From Brugia malayi (lineage: Eukaryota > Nematoda > Chromadorea > Rhabditida > Onchocercidae): a stretch of DNA of 64,000 nt. Made by a program: the position numbers and the translations under genes. Position 1 is the first letter of the stretch; the number at the start of each line of letters is the position of its first letter. This document shows, piece after piece, positions 1 to 16,200 of this stretch. Location: contig NW_025062479.1 in assembly GCF_000002995.4 (NCBI RefSeq), positions 4,804,221 through 4,868,220 on the forward strand, read 5' to 3'. Under the pieces are notes generated by a model. The model was not told the DNA's origin and did no database searches. It saw only the letters and a list, made by a program, of their open reading frames with translations.

Positions 1-147
1 GTAAACCGTTATAAAACATATCATACAATGGAATATTTATCAATTCAATAATAATATGGAATTTCACAATATCAATTTGAGGATAACACAACTGAAAAAG
101 GCAAACGATGAAAACAGATAACTCACATAATTATGGACTATTCTTTT

Positions 148-2529
<2,382 letters not shown>

Positions 2530-2568
2530 CAGATTTTGTGACAGATTCGCAATAGTTGCTTTTAATGC

Positions 2569-2570
2569 CT
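2569..2570 (-). other. 3' splice acceptor upstream of the MAPKAPK start (possible SL trans-splice site)
   Basis: On the minus strand an ACTTTTCAG acceptor opens the first coding exon at 2568, about 40 bp before the ATG at 2529. No convincing upstream coding exon was found, so a spliced leader could be added here. A short cis-spliced 5' UTR exon would look the same. Confidence 0.4.
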
Positions 2571-4680
2571 GAAAAGTTGTGCAACATGAGAGCATGTAAT
2601 ATCAAAAAATTTTTTCAATCCTGAATTCTTATGTTACCTTCTAAATTGAAAATTTTTAGCTTCTCTCACGAAGTGTTCTAGAATTCACACTGCACTGCGG
2701 CCGTAGTATAATGACAGTGATATTGGGTGCAATCAGAGATTGTGGAAAGCTTTAGAAAAGAGGAAGAAACAAAATCCATGTTAACCAGATAATTCAAAAA
2801 GGTCTCTACATCCAAAACGTAATTAATAAGTAGAATGAATCAAAAATGCAAGATAGAATACTGAGCCTCATTTGAGAAGTTCAGATTTGAGTGTGTTCCT
2901 AACTCAAGTTTAAGTGTCCAAAAGTATTGTTCCACATTAGACGATGCAGAAATAAAGAACAGTTTGAAAAAAAGCGGTCTAATTTACGTAAAAAGATCCA
3001 AAATTAAAGAACTTCACAATTGGTTTTTTGACAATTTACAAAAACTGATACATCACAAAACAAAAAAAAAATTGGCTTACAAGTGATGCACTCTCACACT
3101 CCTCTGCGTCTGGATTATCCATTTCTCTACCGCTTGCTTCCATATTTCCCATTAAAAAATGGAACAGAATATTCTGTCCCGATTACCTGTAATTACTACA
3201 ACGGTTCCTGCCACTGTTGTGGATCCTAAAATGAGACTTTTAAAACCACTGCTGCCTTTATTGGTTGCGGAGTAATGGTAAATAATAAGTCAAATAATGG
3301 GAAGAAACAGCTCAAATTCCAAAAAATAACCAAAAACTAAGATAAAGATTATTACAAAGTGAGAATAGGGCGGAAACGATGTTGAATATTAGCAAAACTG
3401 ACATTTTGAGAACTGAACATCAAATCGATAAAACAGCCTGCATCTGAGCCAAATTCAACACCTTTACATGCCCAAATTTTTCTACCCGATTGAGAATGAA
3501 CCAGACCAGCTTACAGCAACACCCTCAATAATGTTACATTTACTTCAACTTCAGTAACTCCAACATCTATTAATCGCAAGCCTTATTTTTATTATCGTTT
3601 TGCTACATTGCAGCCAAATAATATTCCCGAGCAAACAAAAACCCCAAGCAGAACTCGAACTTCAGTTAAACTTGGGAAATCTGATAAATGAATTTCATGA
3701 CTCTTATAACCCCAGAAGACAATTTCGAAAACTTGCTCACCAGCAGAGAATTACATTAAGCTCCATAGATTTGGCCAGGTTTTCTTTTTGTCTTAATTTC
3801 TTTTTCCTTTTTTCAAAGTGCACATACAATCCCAATATCACAGGACAGACGTCTTCCGGGTATCCCATCTCAATAACCTAATATTTGACTAAAATGTCAT
3901 TTCAAAATCTTTTGTTTCATAAAACACCTTTCGGTATTTTGGAAAAGATTAGCAATCAGCACTAAAAAGATGTTCAGTAATCAAACACCATGACCGAACA
4001 GGCCGCATTCTAGAACTTCAGCACGATACCCACCTCCGTTAGTTCCTTCTCCTTTGCTCCTTGACAAAAAAACAAAACAAACCTTACACTAATCTCAACC
4101 ACTTCGTTCCCATCATATTAGTACCTACTTACTTTACTACTAAAAACAAATCTTTTTCTTAAACGATAAGATACTAAGCTGAGGATTAGATGAATTACTA
4201 CATTAACACCGTATCGTTTCAAAATGTATCGACGTTTATATCCGAAGTCCCCCCTCTAATATTAATAAAATGAATGTACATAGTGAAAGTTTTGGAAGTC
4301 TTTCAGCTTTTAAATAATGAACATTACACGAATTTCATAAAAATCATTCGAATTTGGTGCTGATACAGGTTCCTTCTTGTTCAGAGCATGCTTATATTAA
4401 TATCAAACACTTTATTAGCTTTAAAGCGATAACACGCTGTGCGCAACGCAAAGATGCTTCATCGTTATACTCTGGCATTTGTGTACAGAAAACAGTATGC
4501 ATTTTGTCCTGTAGTTCTTCTGGCATCAGCTAATTTCAGTACCCATTTCAATTTCAGTGTGGGTAAGATTTCAGCAAATGAGCTACAGTAAACAACAAAA
4601 GAACGATCGGACTGTACAAACACTAACAAAAATGTAGGACACATCGCTATCATAGTTATAAAATTCAGAAGTGTTGTCTT
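2571..4680. other. Intergenic region, no gene seen
   Basis: About 2.1 kb between the 5' end of the MAPKAPK gene and the 3' end of the IPMK gene. Only short open frames with no splice support or family motif were seen. A minus-strand AATAAA (plus-strand 4411-4416) could serve IPMK polyadenylation, about 265 bp past its stop. Confidence 0.6.
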
Positions 4681-7600
4681 TCAATTAATCCCGGAACTCA
4701 AGACTATCCTGTATGACTCAGAATCGAATGAATCCCGATATTTCTCTACTATATTAATCACATTGTTTAGGCCAAATAAATAATTGTCATCTATAGCACC
4801 GTTTGCCGGAAAGACATGAGAGAAATCGATCAGTTTAATAAGAACGTTTGGTGGTCGTTCCACACACGCCTCATAAGCAAGCAAAATGGATGAAGCATAG
4901 AAATGATACACCTGAAATAATCGTAACTTATTACATCTGATATACAGTGCCAAATATTTTTATAATTCCTAAATGAAAACTGAGCAAAACCGAAAAATAG
5001 GAATGTTCTGAGTGTTTAGTGAAATTCAGATCCAAAAAGCTATTACTTGAAAGTTTGCTGCCAAGATCATAGAGCCATGATACTTGATTCTGACCAGCTG
5101 CTACTAAATTAGCCTATTTACAGGTGAACTTGTAAAAATTTGGAACACCAAATAAAATACCCGCTGTGAATTGAACCACTTTCGAAGCTTATATAACTGC
5201 TCCAGTGTCTGCTCTGCTACTAAACTTTTTTCCATGAGTCTTCCAGATAAAAACTCACGAAAGGCTGTAAAATTTGTATACAAACCAGCAACAAATAAAA
5301 CAAACATGTGAAAAATTTTTAAATTTCATGAATTTTCCTGATACATATTACCGGCGATGTTGGCTTGGAGAGAAATTATTGACATAAGTAATTTTGCAGT
5401 TATCTTATCGAATAAATCAGACTTGTTCAGTGCAAGGTATCAATTGCGTGATTTATGCAATGAAGCTATCAGGAAAGGATAATAGGAAACGGATGGGTTC
5501 GGATGAGTTCTCCAACAGAAACCAACAATGACTAATGACCAGATGCTTTTTCAACCACATTATACTAAGCTGAACTTTTCCGCATTCATTTCTAAAGCAC
5601 ACTTCAATCAAATCTCCTTAATGGGATACAATCAAAAAGTTCAGTAGACTCGAATACCAACTTTACATAAATTATCTATTCCCAACTGCTCTGCACATAA
5701 ATACAGAATTGAAAACTGCAAACTTCCAATTGCAAATCACTATGCTTAAATATTCTCATTTCTCTAGACAAAGCAACTGCAGAATTAAACCTCGATGTGT
5801 CATTATTGATGGAGGAATTTGCCAAATTTAAAGTCGTCACCAAATTTTAATACCGACTGATTAAAGACTCCGTTTCAAATGGCTACAAAAAAGAAACTTA
5901 GCACTTTAAATCATATCGCCTTTATCACGTTTCGTAAAAAAATGAACTTAAAATGTTTATGAAGGAACAAACCGTCAACAACATTCTCCAGATTCCTGGA
6001 TCTCCCCCACTGTTTATCACGAATTCGTAAATCATTTTCGTTGTGACCAAAACGCATCTCAAGAAAGAATAAGCATGGACAAGGTTTCCTTAGTAAAATG
6101 ATTATTAGAAATCGTGAATTTCAAGGAAATTCCTTTTTTGAAATTAATTCAAAAAAACCTGTATTTTTTTTTTTTTTTTTTTTTTTTGTGAAATTTCTCG
6201 ATAGTCAAAACATTAATTGAAAGCAATGCGCATAATTTGAATGCGATCTGCCTGGTTGTACTTTCCCGGCAAAGAGCAGTTGCACCACTCAATCAGTGAG
6301 ATAAGGTTCCCACAGAGTGTTCTTAGAGATTAGCACATAATTAAAAGGCAGCCAAACGAGGTTAAAAAAATTGCCTCCCTCACTGAACACAGAAGCTTTT
6401 CTTTGTTCAACCATTAACTACCTGATTTTTTGTATTATTATTTCTAAGTATGGAACATAAAACTCTTTATAAAATAGTTGAGATTCTTGTATTTTGTAGC
6501 TCAAAAAAAGATGATTAAGAAATATTGAAATATTTTGAAACATTCATACGAAATGAACCATAATACAGATTATACCCGATAACCAGTTAAACGGAAGCCA
6601 AGTGTTTCTTGTTCAGGATACTTTATCGCTTCGGATAATCTTTTGGCTTTTGTTGCACTCGGATCATAGGTCACTCTGCCCATTTTGATATCCATAATGC
6701 ACGGACATTTATAACGATATGCTAAATCCTCCATAACGATAAATTCCATCTCTCAAAATTTGAATGTATTTGGATTAATGTTGAGAAATTTAACAAGTGA
6801 GCTAAACTTTCTCAATCTTCTATCCTCCTCCATCCTCACAACTTCTGCTCTTGCTATATCTGCTCTATAATTCCGTTTCCCTACAGTTAAAAAAAAAGGA
6901 AGATTGTGTCATCATTTTATCTTGAGGTTCAATGTTTGAAATATGCCATTATTACAAGGGAAAATTTACAACCTCACTATCAAAAAACCTAAAAAATCAT
7001 TATTTAGTTTCTTCCAACAAAAACTTTTTTTTTAGATCAAATCACCTTTTCTTCCAACTCGTAATGTTTTTAACCCATAGAATTTTGGAACGAATACAGC
7101 AAATCTCGTTAAAACATCATTTTCATCATTTAGATGCTTCAAACTACTATAGAATGCTACCTGAAACCATTAAGTAGTTAAATTAATTCATTTACTAGAT
7201 CTCGTTTACAGCATGAAGGCAGACAACAGATTACATATCCCAGGAAAAGATATATCCGTTTATTTGTTCACCTGCTGCTTCAAGCAAAGTAAACAAAAGT
7301 TGCGTTAACACTGAATATACTGCGCTTATGGAATGCTATGGACGTAGAAGAAATATCAGATATCATTTATTACCAAATGATTCGAAGATTTACTGAAGCA
7401 ACAAAATGATAGTAAACAGATCGAATACTGTCATACGTGTAATCTTTAAATCACTTGTTGGAATTATAATAAACAAACCTCACATACTCCTCGCACGCCT
7501 TCCTGTACAGGTTTCAACAGTGTTTCGCTACCAATTTCCTTTATAAGTCCTAAAAGCAAATCCTGCAACCGAATCTTAATTTATGCTAAAATGAGTGTTC

Positions 7601-7794
7601 ACCCCAGAAAGTAATTTAATATAAATCTTACAAATTCTGTGACAATCTATAATAATCTTTGGAAAGACAGACGAACCAATTTGATGCACGCCATTTGTAA
7701 CTACCGACGGGTGATGTCCGGCAATCTGCTCTCGATACCATTCATATGATGTCGGCAACTGCACTGCTGCACTACTAGTTTGTTCATCAGCCAT
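4681..7794 (-). CDS. ipmk: Inositol polyphosphate multikinase (IPK family)
   Basis: Kinase that phosphorylates inositol tris/tetrakisphosphates (and PIP2 in animals), feeding IP6 and inositol pyrophosphate synthesis. Minus-strand exons: 7794-7677, 7549-7479, 7160-7046, 6751-6576, 6057-5973, 5264-5161, 4911-4681. Phases agree throughout and the model gives 299 aa. Visible in order: REQIAGHH (21-28), LLKPVQEGVRG (50-60) matching the KQLQPPPRG-type segment, FVPKFYG (86-92), the IPK signature PCIMDIKMG (118-126, PxxxDxKxG), a WGRSRN-type segment in the fifth exon, YASSILL (228-234, SSLL motif), and IDFSHVFP (251-258) with the catalytic/metal Asp D252, then DDNYLFGL. The IDF(A/S)HVFP form and small size favour IPMK over IP3-kinase or IP6-kinase. 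The acceptors of exons 2, 4 and 5 are weak (TTTTAG, TTTTGAG, TTCTTGAG) and were picked because they alone keep frame and family alignment. Confidence 0.93.
6164..6187. repeat. 24-nt poly-T run in IPMK intron 4
   Basis: Uninterrupted T tract between the IPMK exons at 6751-6576 and 6057-5973. Confidence 0.9.
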
Positions 7795-9456
7795 AAGTGA
7801 AATAGCAATCAGCTCCAACAGCCAAAAACAATTTTTTAAGAATTTTTGCCTAAACGACGTGACGTTACACAATGAATAAAGACGCACTAAACGCACGTTT
7901 CAAATAAGGTCAAATTTACAAGCGAAATGATAAACAGATAAACCTGGATGCCATTTAAGTCCTAAACAATTTACAGTCTCTTTATGCAACTGATACAAAA
8001 AGCAACAGCGAGACAGCGGATCTATCCAAGTCTTCTTTAACCACTTAATGTTCTAATCTTAGTACAAATAAATCCTACAAATACAACCTGAACTTGAACT
8101 CATACTGATCTACTGTGTACTCAAAATGTGCTTTACTGATAAAAGCAGTGAATTCGTGTGAACTAATGTCACACGTTAATGCTCAAACACTTTATCATGA
8201 AGTCCCACTTCGCAAATGTGTTTCGGGTTGTCCTACTTATGAATCTCGTAGATCACGACTTCGATAACCCATGTGTTTTGTGGCAACCATAATTTTTTCT
8301 TTAATCATTAAAGGAATATTGGAAATCATGCAAAAAATTATCAACAGAAAAGTAAAGGAATAATTGAGATTTGTCAAGAAAGTTCGAGCAGCGAATTACA
8401 ACAATGTGTACAAACTGGCCAAATCTGATGATCCAGAAATAAGAAAGATGATTCAAAACTTTTTATGAGACCAAAAAAGGACTTTGAGTTGTTTTAGCAA
8501 GTACCAAATTTAAAATGTGAGTGGAATGACAGAGTATAAAATAGGTTCACTGTACTAATTAATTTAGTGCTTTTTTAACTTGTAAAGCATATCACACTTT
8601 TATTTATCTTATACAGAGTACTGAAACTACAGAAAAATCGACATGAAAATTTTCTTGGCATGTCTTTACTACATTAAAAATTGCTAGTTTTTATCTACAA
8701 AGGACCTATATTCTCGAAAACTTCAAATTGAATAGACAACTTTATCAAACGTTAGTAAATGATGATCAAATTCATCAAAGTGCAAAGCCCAAGTAATAAA
8801 TACACTGAAATAGACTGATAAGAAAATTCGACAATTCCTTTCCAGAATACAACCTGCTTGTATGTAATCAAATTTCAACCAAAAAAGTGATAACCTTTTT
8901 TTGAAAAAAAAGTAATAACAAGAAAGTGATAACCAGATTAATAACTAAGCGTTTAATAAGTAATTGCTGCATTAAAATACAACCACAAATTAGCTTACGT
9001 AAATGAAGCAATTCATCAAGAATTCAGTTCAGGAATTTGATTCTTCTAGCAAATTTCATTTCTACATTTCCTATTTGATTTCATTCCTATTTAATACCGA
9101 ATTCGTTTTTTTTTTTTTTGTTTTTAAATTATTCATCCAGTTGAAACCCAACAAATAACTATGAAAAAGGACAGTTTTGAAAAAATCCTAAGTAAAAAGC
9201 AGAATTACGTTAAGTGAAACTGAAAGTCTTCATCGGTGAAACAAAAATGAAACAACATATCAGAAAAGAAAAAAAAAAATCATGCTCCTAAATACTTTTG
9301 AAATGCTATAAAAGACATGATAAAGTTCTGGGATAGTCTGTAGTCTTTAAGCATGATTTCTTTTAAATTACCGGTACCATAACAATATTTACTCATTGAC
9401 CTTCCAACAGAAGTCTTCTAAAAAGTATAATTTCGCCATGAAAATACGAAAATAAT
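7795..9456. other. Intergenic region, no gene seen
   Basis: About 1.7 kb between IPMK (5' side) and the storkhead-box gene (3' side). Low-complexity A/T runs (for example a T run near 9107-9119) and short unsupported frames only. Confidence 0.6.
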
Positions 9457-12400
9457 TCAAACATTAGCAACACTGAAAGTTGTCGGCAAAATCTTTTCAG
9501 CTTGTGTGATGTCCTCAAACTGCGTACTTTCACTGCTTAACACATTGACGTACGTATGATTTCGATTCATTACAGTCGGCTCATCAGGAGAGATATCACC
9601 AGAATGGCTATTATAAAAATCCTTTGAAATTTTGGTAATTACGGGAGAGACTGAAAATGCCGAATCGGAACTCCACTGAATAGGAGTTGATGTCCGACTA
9701 CGCTCATTCTTCTTTCTCGATCTTTTTTTTCGCCTGATTTTATTATTAATATTTTTACAATTCGTCAAGAATGGGATATACTCCGATCCACTCACAGGAC
9801 TGAAATTATTCAGCAAATACTGATCGTTCGTTTTTATCCACTTTCGATAAAACTCGTTCTCATGGAATAAGCATGTCCTGCAAAAAGACTATGTCAACTT
9901 TTTACGGGTTTTGAATGTCAACCTAAATTCCACTCTTGAACAAAACCCTCACATTTCTAAAACATACAAACCGACAGTAATAAACTAGAATTCTAGCATG
10001 AAATGTAAAATAATTACCTAAAAATAAAGGCTATCTCACCAGATGTCCTTAAATGTCTAGTAGATATGATGGTGCTATTAACTTAAACTGATGATATTCG
10101 GATGTTTCGCATTCTTTAGACTTAAAGACCAGTGCTAAACTTCAAAAATAAATCATGTGCATTTGAAGTCCGAAAAAAAATCACTGGGGAATGAGCAAGA
10201 ACAACAATAGACATGGAAGATTCAGAAAAATATGTTTGTTTTTCTGAATCTTAAATGTATGAATGTATTAATGTAATTCCCAGCGATACGAATTTTGCGG
10301 ATTGTTTAAAATAAACAAAACAAGAAAAAAAAAACCATCGGAATTCGGCATGGAACACAACCTAAAACAATGTGAGGAATAATGAAATCTTTTTTAAATG
10401 TAAAACTAAACAAACATGAAATGGGATGTGGGGAAAAGTGTAGAAAGGATATAACATACGTTCAGGATTTAACGAATGGAGTAGAGAGTAATAGTAAACA
10501 TCATGCTGAAAGTGACTGGCGGACTGAGTAATACAGTTAATACTCACAACAAGAATTCAAGTAAAATTTCGAATATATACATTTCTTTTGTTGAAAACAA
10601 ATCTATTGTAGAGTAGAATTACCGGAAAAAAGGCTTCAAAAAAGTACATTCACGATACACAAGTAGATAAACATACGGAAAAGTAAGGACAAAACACATA
10701 CGTATACGCAAGCAAAACAGAAAAATCGTACGAAGTGTTATGAAAGCATGACAAAAGTGACAGATTAAAGTAATGGCATGACAAGTCGTATATCTGAGAA
10801 AATGGATATTTTGTCACTGGATGAAACAAAACGATATCTGAACCAATGCCTTAACACAATGATTTAAGCGTCCTTTCGACGTCTGACAGTCATTCTGTTT
10901 CAGCTGTTTCTTCAGTCATTCATTAATAAGTGGAAAAGAGTCCATAGTCTTCCTACTCACTTCAGTATTCGAAAAAGTTAACTCTAACTTCTACAACTTT
11001 CAGCAAAGTGTGCCAAATTAACACTGACACTCCACAACAACATCTTCTAATGGATTAAAGTTGCAAACCACAGATGCCTTTAATTAGTCGCTGTTCTGAC
11101 TAAACCTAACAGTTTCTATGTCATTCATAATCCCGCAAATCATAAGAAGTCTCATAACTAATTTGCTAAACCTCGACCTTTAGTATCAATGCTAGTCTAC
11201 TGATCCGTCTTTTAACTTTGACTAAATACTGTCAACTCCATACCATTAACTACAATACGCTAAATATGAGCCCAAAACGATAAAAACAAAACCACCATTT
11301 TCAGGAGAGAGCTTTAAGAACATTACTTTTGTGCTGCGCAAGATGTTTCGCCACTGTTGTTTGGTTGAGTACTGGCAGTTAGTATTTCGAGATATTTTCG
11401 TTGATCTGATGGACTTCTGAGGTTCTGTCTAAGTTGCACTGCTTTTGGCAGAGTGTCTTTTTTCATGAACAACTTGGCCAGAATACCTGAACAGAAACTC
11501 AGCTTAATTGACATTATTTCTCTCACTTTCTTTCATGTTTTACAAACATCCTTTTTGTCTAAATGCTAAACGGTTCAAATTTTAAAACTTAAGTCGAGCT
11601 TGCCCCATTGTAAATTTTGAGATGTATTTGAAGACCTTTCTTGATTTTCAATGAATTTGACGGGGCGTAGCCGTTCATCACACTTTGTCCAGTTTGGCAT
11701 TCAACGGTACATTTGAACGTTTTGGCGGAATGATAAGGAGCTGTAGGAGGAAAACAGATATACAGTTGTTCCAGGTCATACTCCAAGATATTTTGTTTCA
11801 GAAGGGTGTGAATGGCTTGCCGAAATGTCTTCGCTGAGGGAGGTTCAATTTTTGGATATTCTTTACGAATTTCATCCAGCAAAACATCCAAAAATGCTGG
11901 ACGACCACTCTGATTCATTTTGAATACTACATTACAAATAATGTCCAACAATGGTACTAAATGCATCTGATCAATCTTGTGCATCCTAATATTTTCCACA
12001 TCACCTGAAATATAACCATTTCTTTTTTCATGACTCCATATTCGAATTTAATTATATATCCTTACAAGACATGCTTAATTTTTCAAAAAGTAATGTCGTT
12101 CTCTAGAGATAAGAAATAAGTAATAACAAGACACTGATCAGCTGAAAAAAAAAGGAATTTTTTTTTGAGTTTTATTTGCGAACATCCTGATGTTGGGAAT
12201 TTGCCAGATGTTTGGGAATTGACTGTTTTCTAATACCAATTATTCGACTGTGCTTCTTATATAGATTATCTTCATTTTCTTTTTCAAATTAAATGAGGAC
12301 TTCAAGAAGATTCTCGAAAAAAAGGTGCATTGATTTCAATCGTGCCTCTAATACTGATTTTATCTCCGATGCTCTCAGAGATAAGACCGATGATGAAGTA

Positions 12401-13282
12401 AAGAAGGTTCGCTAAATGAATTTGAATTGTGAAGGCTATAGGACAGGACATGAACAGCGTTATCTGATTATGGACATCTGTTTGCATGTGTAAATTTCCT
12501 CAGAATTACATCTTTTATGGTACCTATTTTCTGTTCCTATTTATCTCGAATTTCATGCTAACAGGTGTGTTCATTGCCCTCTTGTGATGACTCCTCAAAA
12601 CGTCTCATCCCTCGACAGGTGTTGTCTTTCGTTCCTCTCAATCCAATCTTCCCATGGTATTCTTATAAAAATTACAGCATCATCTTTATCCGTATTTTCA
12701 TCATTTTATCTTGTAGCGCCTTTTTATTATTTTGCCAGATTCTTATTTCAAAATTATGCTTAAATTTCAACATTCAGAATTTATTCCAAATAAAAGTTTA
12801 AAACTGTTAAGAGTAAAATGTATCTTGAGAATCCAACCACCTGACTTTTTAAATTCAAAGAATAATCAAATTTTACTACAGTTCAAACTTAAAAAAAGGA
12901 AAAACGATGTGGTCAGTGATGAAAGACCAAAAATGTCACCGAAAGTTTCGATTCGGTATCCTTTTGCTGGTTTCAAAATTCGCCGAATCCAAGCATCGCG
13001 CAATGTCTGCATATATCGTTCGTTCATTGAAGTTATGAATAATGTTGATGGCTTGATGTAGCCGACATATTTCGTGGAATTTATTGCTTCCACTAAATTC
13101 ATATTCCAGAAGCATTCTTTATTTTCCTGAGATAATATATTACTTTCACATAGGAGAATTAATTTGAAGTTAATAAAAAAGAACTGATGAATAACCTGAA
13201 CGAAACTTTGAAACAGTTTGTGTCCGGTAACTTTCTTATCGGTAACTCTCTGAAAGATGATTCCAAGGCAAGGCGTGAACAT
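9457..13282 (-). CDS. ham-1: Storkhead-box winged-helix protein (STOX1/HAM-1 family)
   Basis: Winged-helix nuclear/cortical regulator. In C. elegans HAM-1 controls asymmetric neuroblast division; STOX1 is the human relative and Knockout the fly one. Minus-strand exons: 13282-13196, 13126-12940, 12004-11636, 11486-11327, 9877-9457. Phases 0, 1, 1, 2 all match, giving 407 aa. The N-terminal storkhead domain shows CFWNMNLVEAI (34-44), VGYIKPSTLFI (50-60), LRDAWIRRIL (71-80) and KGYRIETFGD (84-93). The winged helix (about 93-180) contains HLVPLLDIICNVV and EYPKIEPPS. Then follow a KIKKGILAKLFMKKD segment, a basic cluster RRKKRSRKK (316-324, likely NLS) and the C-terminus ILPTTFSVANV (397-407), which resembles the LPLTPVINV end of human STOX1. 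The first coding exon opens at 13295 behind TTTATTTCAG, 13 bases before the ATG, with stops in the other frames. The last intron is the longest (about 1.45 kb). Confidence 0.93.
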
Positions 13283-13295
13283 CGCTATTTATTGT

Positions 13296-13297
13296 CT
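13296..13297 (-). other. 3' splice acceptor 13 bp upstream of the ham-1 start (possible SL trans-splice site)
   Basis: TTTATTTCAG ends here on the minus strand and the ATG follows 13 bases later. A TAA lies in frame between acceptor and ATG, so the upstream exon cannot contribute coding sequence in this frame. This fits SL addition or a 5' UTR exon. Confidence 0.5.
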
Positions 13298-16200
13298 GAA
13301 ATAAAATCAATTTGCAATTCATTATACTAGAGTTTACAAAATGATTGTCTGACTGATATCATTATTGGAAGTTGTCTTCCTCACATCTGAGTACCATTTA
13401 GTGAGAATTAATATGTCACACTCTCCCCTTATATTTATATCACACAAGAAAGTTTAAATCTACCCTTTGTTCATTTATATGATAATAATTTACGAGAATT
13501 TGTCAGCCATCAAATAATAATTAGTTTTCGCAAGTCATGCAGTTTAAAATAATTTTATCACTCACAGCTATTGGAACTGCTTTTTTCCTGACCGATTACT
13601 AAAATTTATGGGAATCGCCTTATTGCTTGGATTATTCGTGCAATTTTATAGTTTATCGCCCAAAACGAAACTTCATAGAGATTACATTTCATGAAATTGG
13701 CATTTCCTTTAGAAGTCAAGTATGTTCAGGAAACATCATTTTTAAAAATGAAAAACAACTTTTAGAGATGAAACATAAAATTATAGGAGAAGTCTGGACA
13801 ATGACTAATTATGTAAATTAAAGAATTATTAGTGCAGGGGAAGAGGCGTTAGTAATAACTGAGCGAGTTAAAATAATTTCAGTTAGTTGACTTCATAGGA
13901 ATTCCTTGTCAAACAGAATTATTTTTTATGCTTAATTTGATAATAAATGCATTCAAAATTGAAATATGGCTAGAGATTTATTTACTGAAACTTTTTTCCA
14001 AATGTGCAGTTTCATTTGTTTTGAATAATGATTAGTTGAAACATTCGTTATAGACTTACAAGAAAAAAAAATCACTGTAAAAAGTAAGCAAGCATGAAAG
14101 TGAAGCATGTAGACATAAATAATACTTATGAAAAAGGAGTGCAGTTGTTGACGTAGTGCCTGACCAAAATCAAAAAATTGGAATTTTTTTCATTCACTCG
14201 CTTTTGAAAGAAGGATTATTTGGCCGAAGTACCCAAAGGGAGAAAAACTTTTTGTGATGGTAGCACCATTTAGATAAAAGTAAACAAAATTCAATAAAAC
14301 TGTGCATGAAGCTCTCAAAGAGTATTAGAAGTGAGACCTGCTAAAGGAAAAAAGCTTTTTAATTCCCAATGAAACATTATAATAAAAATCTCCCAGTACA
14401 AAGCTGTCAGAAATAAAGGCCAATTTGCACTTTAAACCCCAAAATGAATTTGCACAACGATTCGAGACGAAAAGTAAATGTAAAAAATGGTCATTAGAAA
14501 AGCTGAAGCGAATTGTACTATGCGAGAATATGAGTGTATGAGTATAGTGTGTTAGTATTAGACGAATTAAAGATGAGTTAATCTCATTTTAATTTCTGTA
14601 GTATTTAGATTTTGAAATTCTTTACAATATACTTAAGAGCGGATTTCCAGTAAGATAATTGTCGATAATGAGTAAGTTCATAACGCCATTATTATGAATT
14701 ACTAACCAAATTAAAGTGAGCAAAGGTTAGGACAAATTCAGATACGTGTGATCATCTCCTGCCTTACTTTTCGCTTGTATAATGTTCTGTCATCCATTCT
14801 CCAGTCTTCCTCTCCTTCCCTTCCTGATGAATGCAACTTTCATTTAATGGCACGCCTCCTATTATTCAGAATATTGTCCCTCCTAGCCTACTTCTCTCTT
14901 AGATGTTCACTATTTTCAAAACTGTGAGCGCAAGTGTTTGTTTTATGATTTAAGAAATTTTATTTTGTTTCTTCGACGTTATAAAAGGCAACAGATGATT
15001 GGTTTTGTATTAGCAATACAAAAGCTTAAACGAGAAATTGGAATTTTCCATCAAACATAAGGATGGAAAAAACATCAAACCTGTTGGATACTTATTATTT
15101 CCAAACTGATAAATGTAAAATGAAGAGCACTTATAAAACAAAATCAGTTTTGATATAATCGTCATTTTGACGATAACAGAAGTGGAAGTAACGAAAAACT
15201 AATTAACGAATATTGACAATTTATTACACGCTGACATGAAATGCTTACGCAAGCACTGAATTGATAGCATCAGAATATCGCTGAGCCATAAATGACAAGA
15301 TAAAAATTCAGTATTCAAAATGTATGTATTGCATGCACCTAAACAAATCTATGGAGTGTCTGTTAAATGCGTCTTTCAGTGGGTACCTTTGTAGTTCCGG
15401 TCAAAAGTCGGCAATAATAAGAGGAATTAACATAAGGAAATCTTGGAGATAATTCTCGTTTACGGCTTTTTGAAGCAGCGCTCAGGACATTGCTTATATT
15501 ATACCGCTAGCTAACACTTGTGGCAGTAAATACACTGGTATCAATAATACATCAATGTGAGGCAAGAAAGGGTCAAAGAATTAAAAAAGAAAAGTTTGAA
15601 GATTAACGCAAATTTGAATGAATGACTATGGATACCGTAGATGCTGTAGCATGGATACCTATTTATCAGTTTGATGTCCGTACACACTCAAATATCAGCA
15701 ATAGTTATGCCATATGTCACCAGTCAGCCAAATTCCAATAATTTCTATCTTCTTCCAAGCAATGAGACAGTAGCTTTACTTTGACCTCATTATTTCAAAT
15801 AATTTATTTGCTACAAATTCTCAGGGTTTTTCACTCAGTTTTTTATTAATGCCCGTTTACTGTCGCATTAAATTAATATAAATTCAATCTAATTATAAGT
15901 AACAGTTAGAAAAATGCAAATAAATTGTACAAAAAACAAAAAAAAGCTTGAAAATTTGAAAGGAAAAAACGACATCTTTCCACAAATTTGAACTGTTGAA
16001 GTGCACTGGCTGTTCTCTATGACACAAATGCGCAACAGATCAGATGCAATACCAATTTCCATCCAACTTTCATCCAAATCAATGCTATTCTTACTAGTTA
16101 GTGTATAAAAACCCATAAACCATCAGTGCTATCTTTTCACTTCCTTACCCCTATTTATGTTCTTTTATGAGAAAACTTATGAAAAAAACAATTATTTCTT

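Noticed and set aside
12732..13061. 109-codon plus-strand frame
   Set aside because: Antisense shadow of the HAM-1/STOX storkhead-domain exon 13126-12940; it has no family motif.
15889..16116. 75-codon minus-strand frame in the 13-20 kb desert
   Set aside because: Part of it has ordinary composition, but the end is a low-complexity Phe run. No donor keeps a plausible exon and no partner exon was found.
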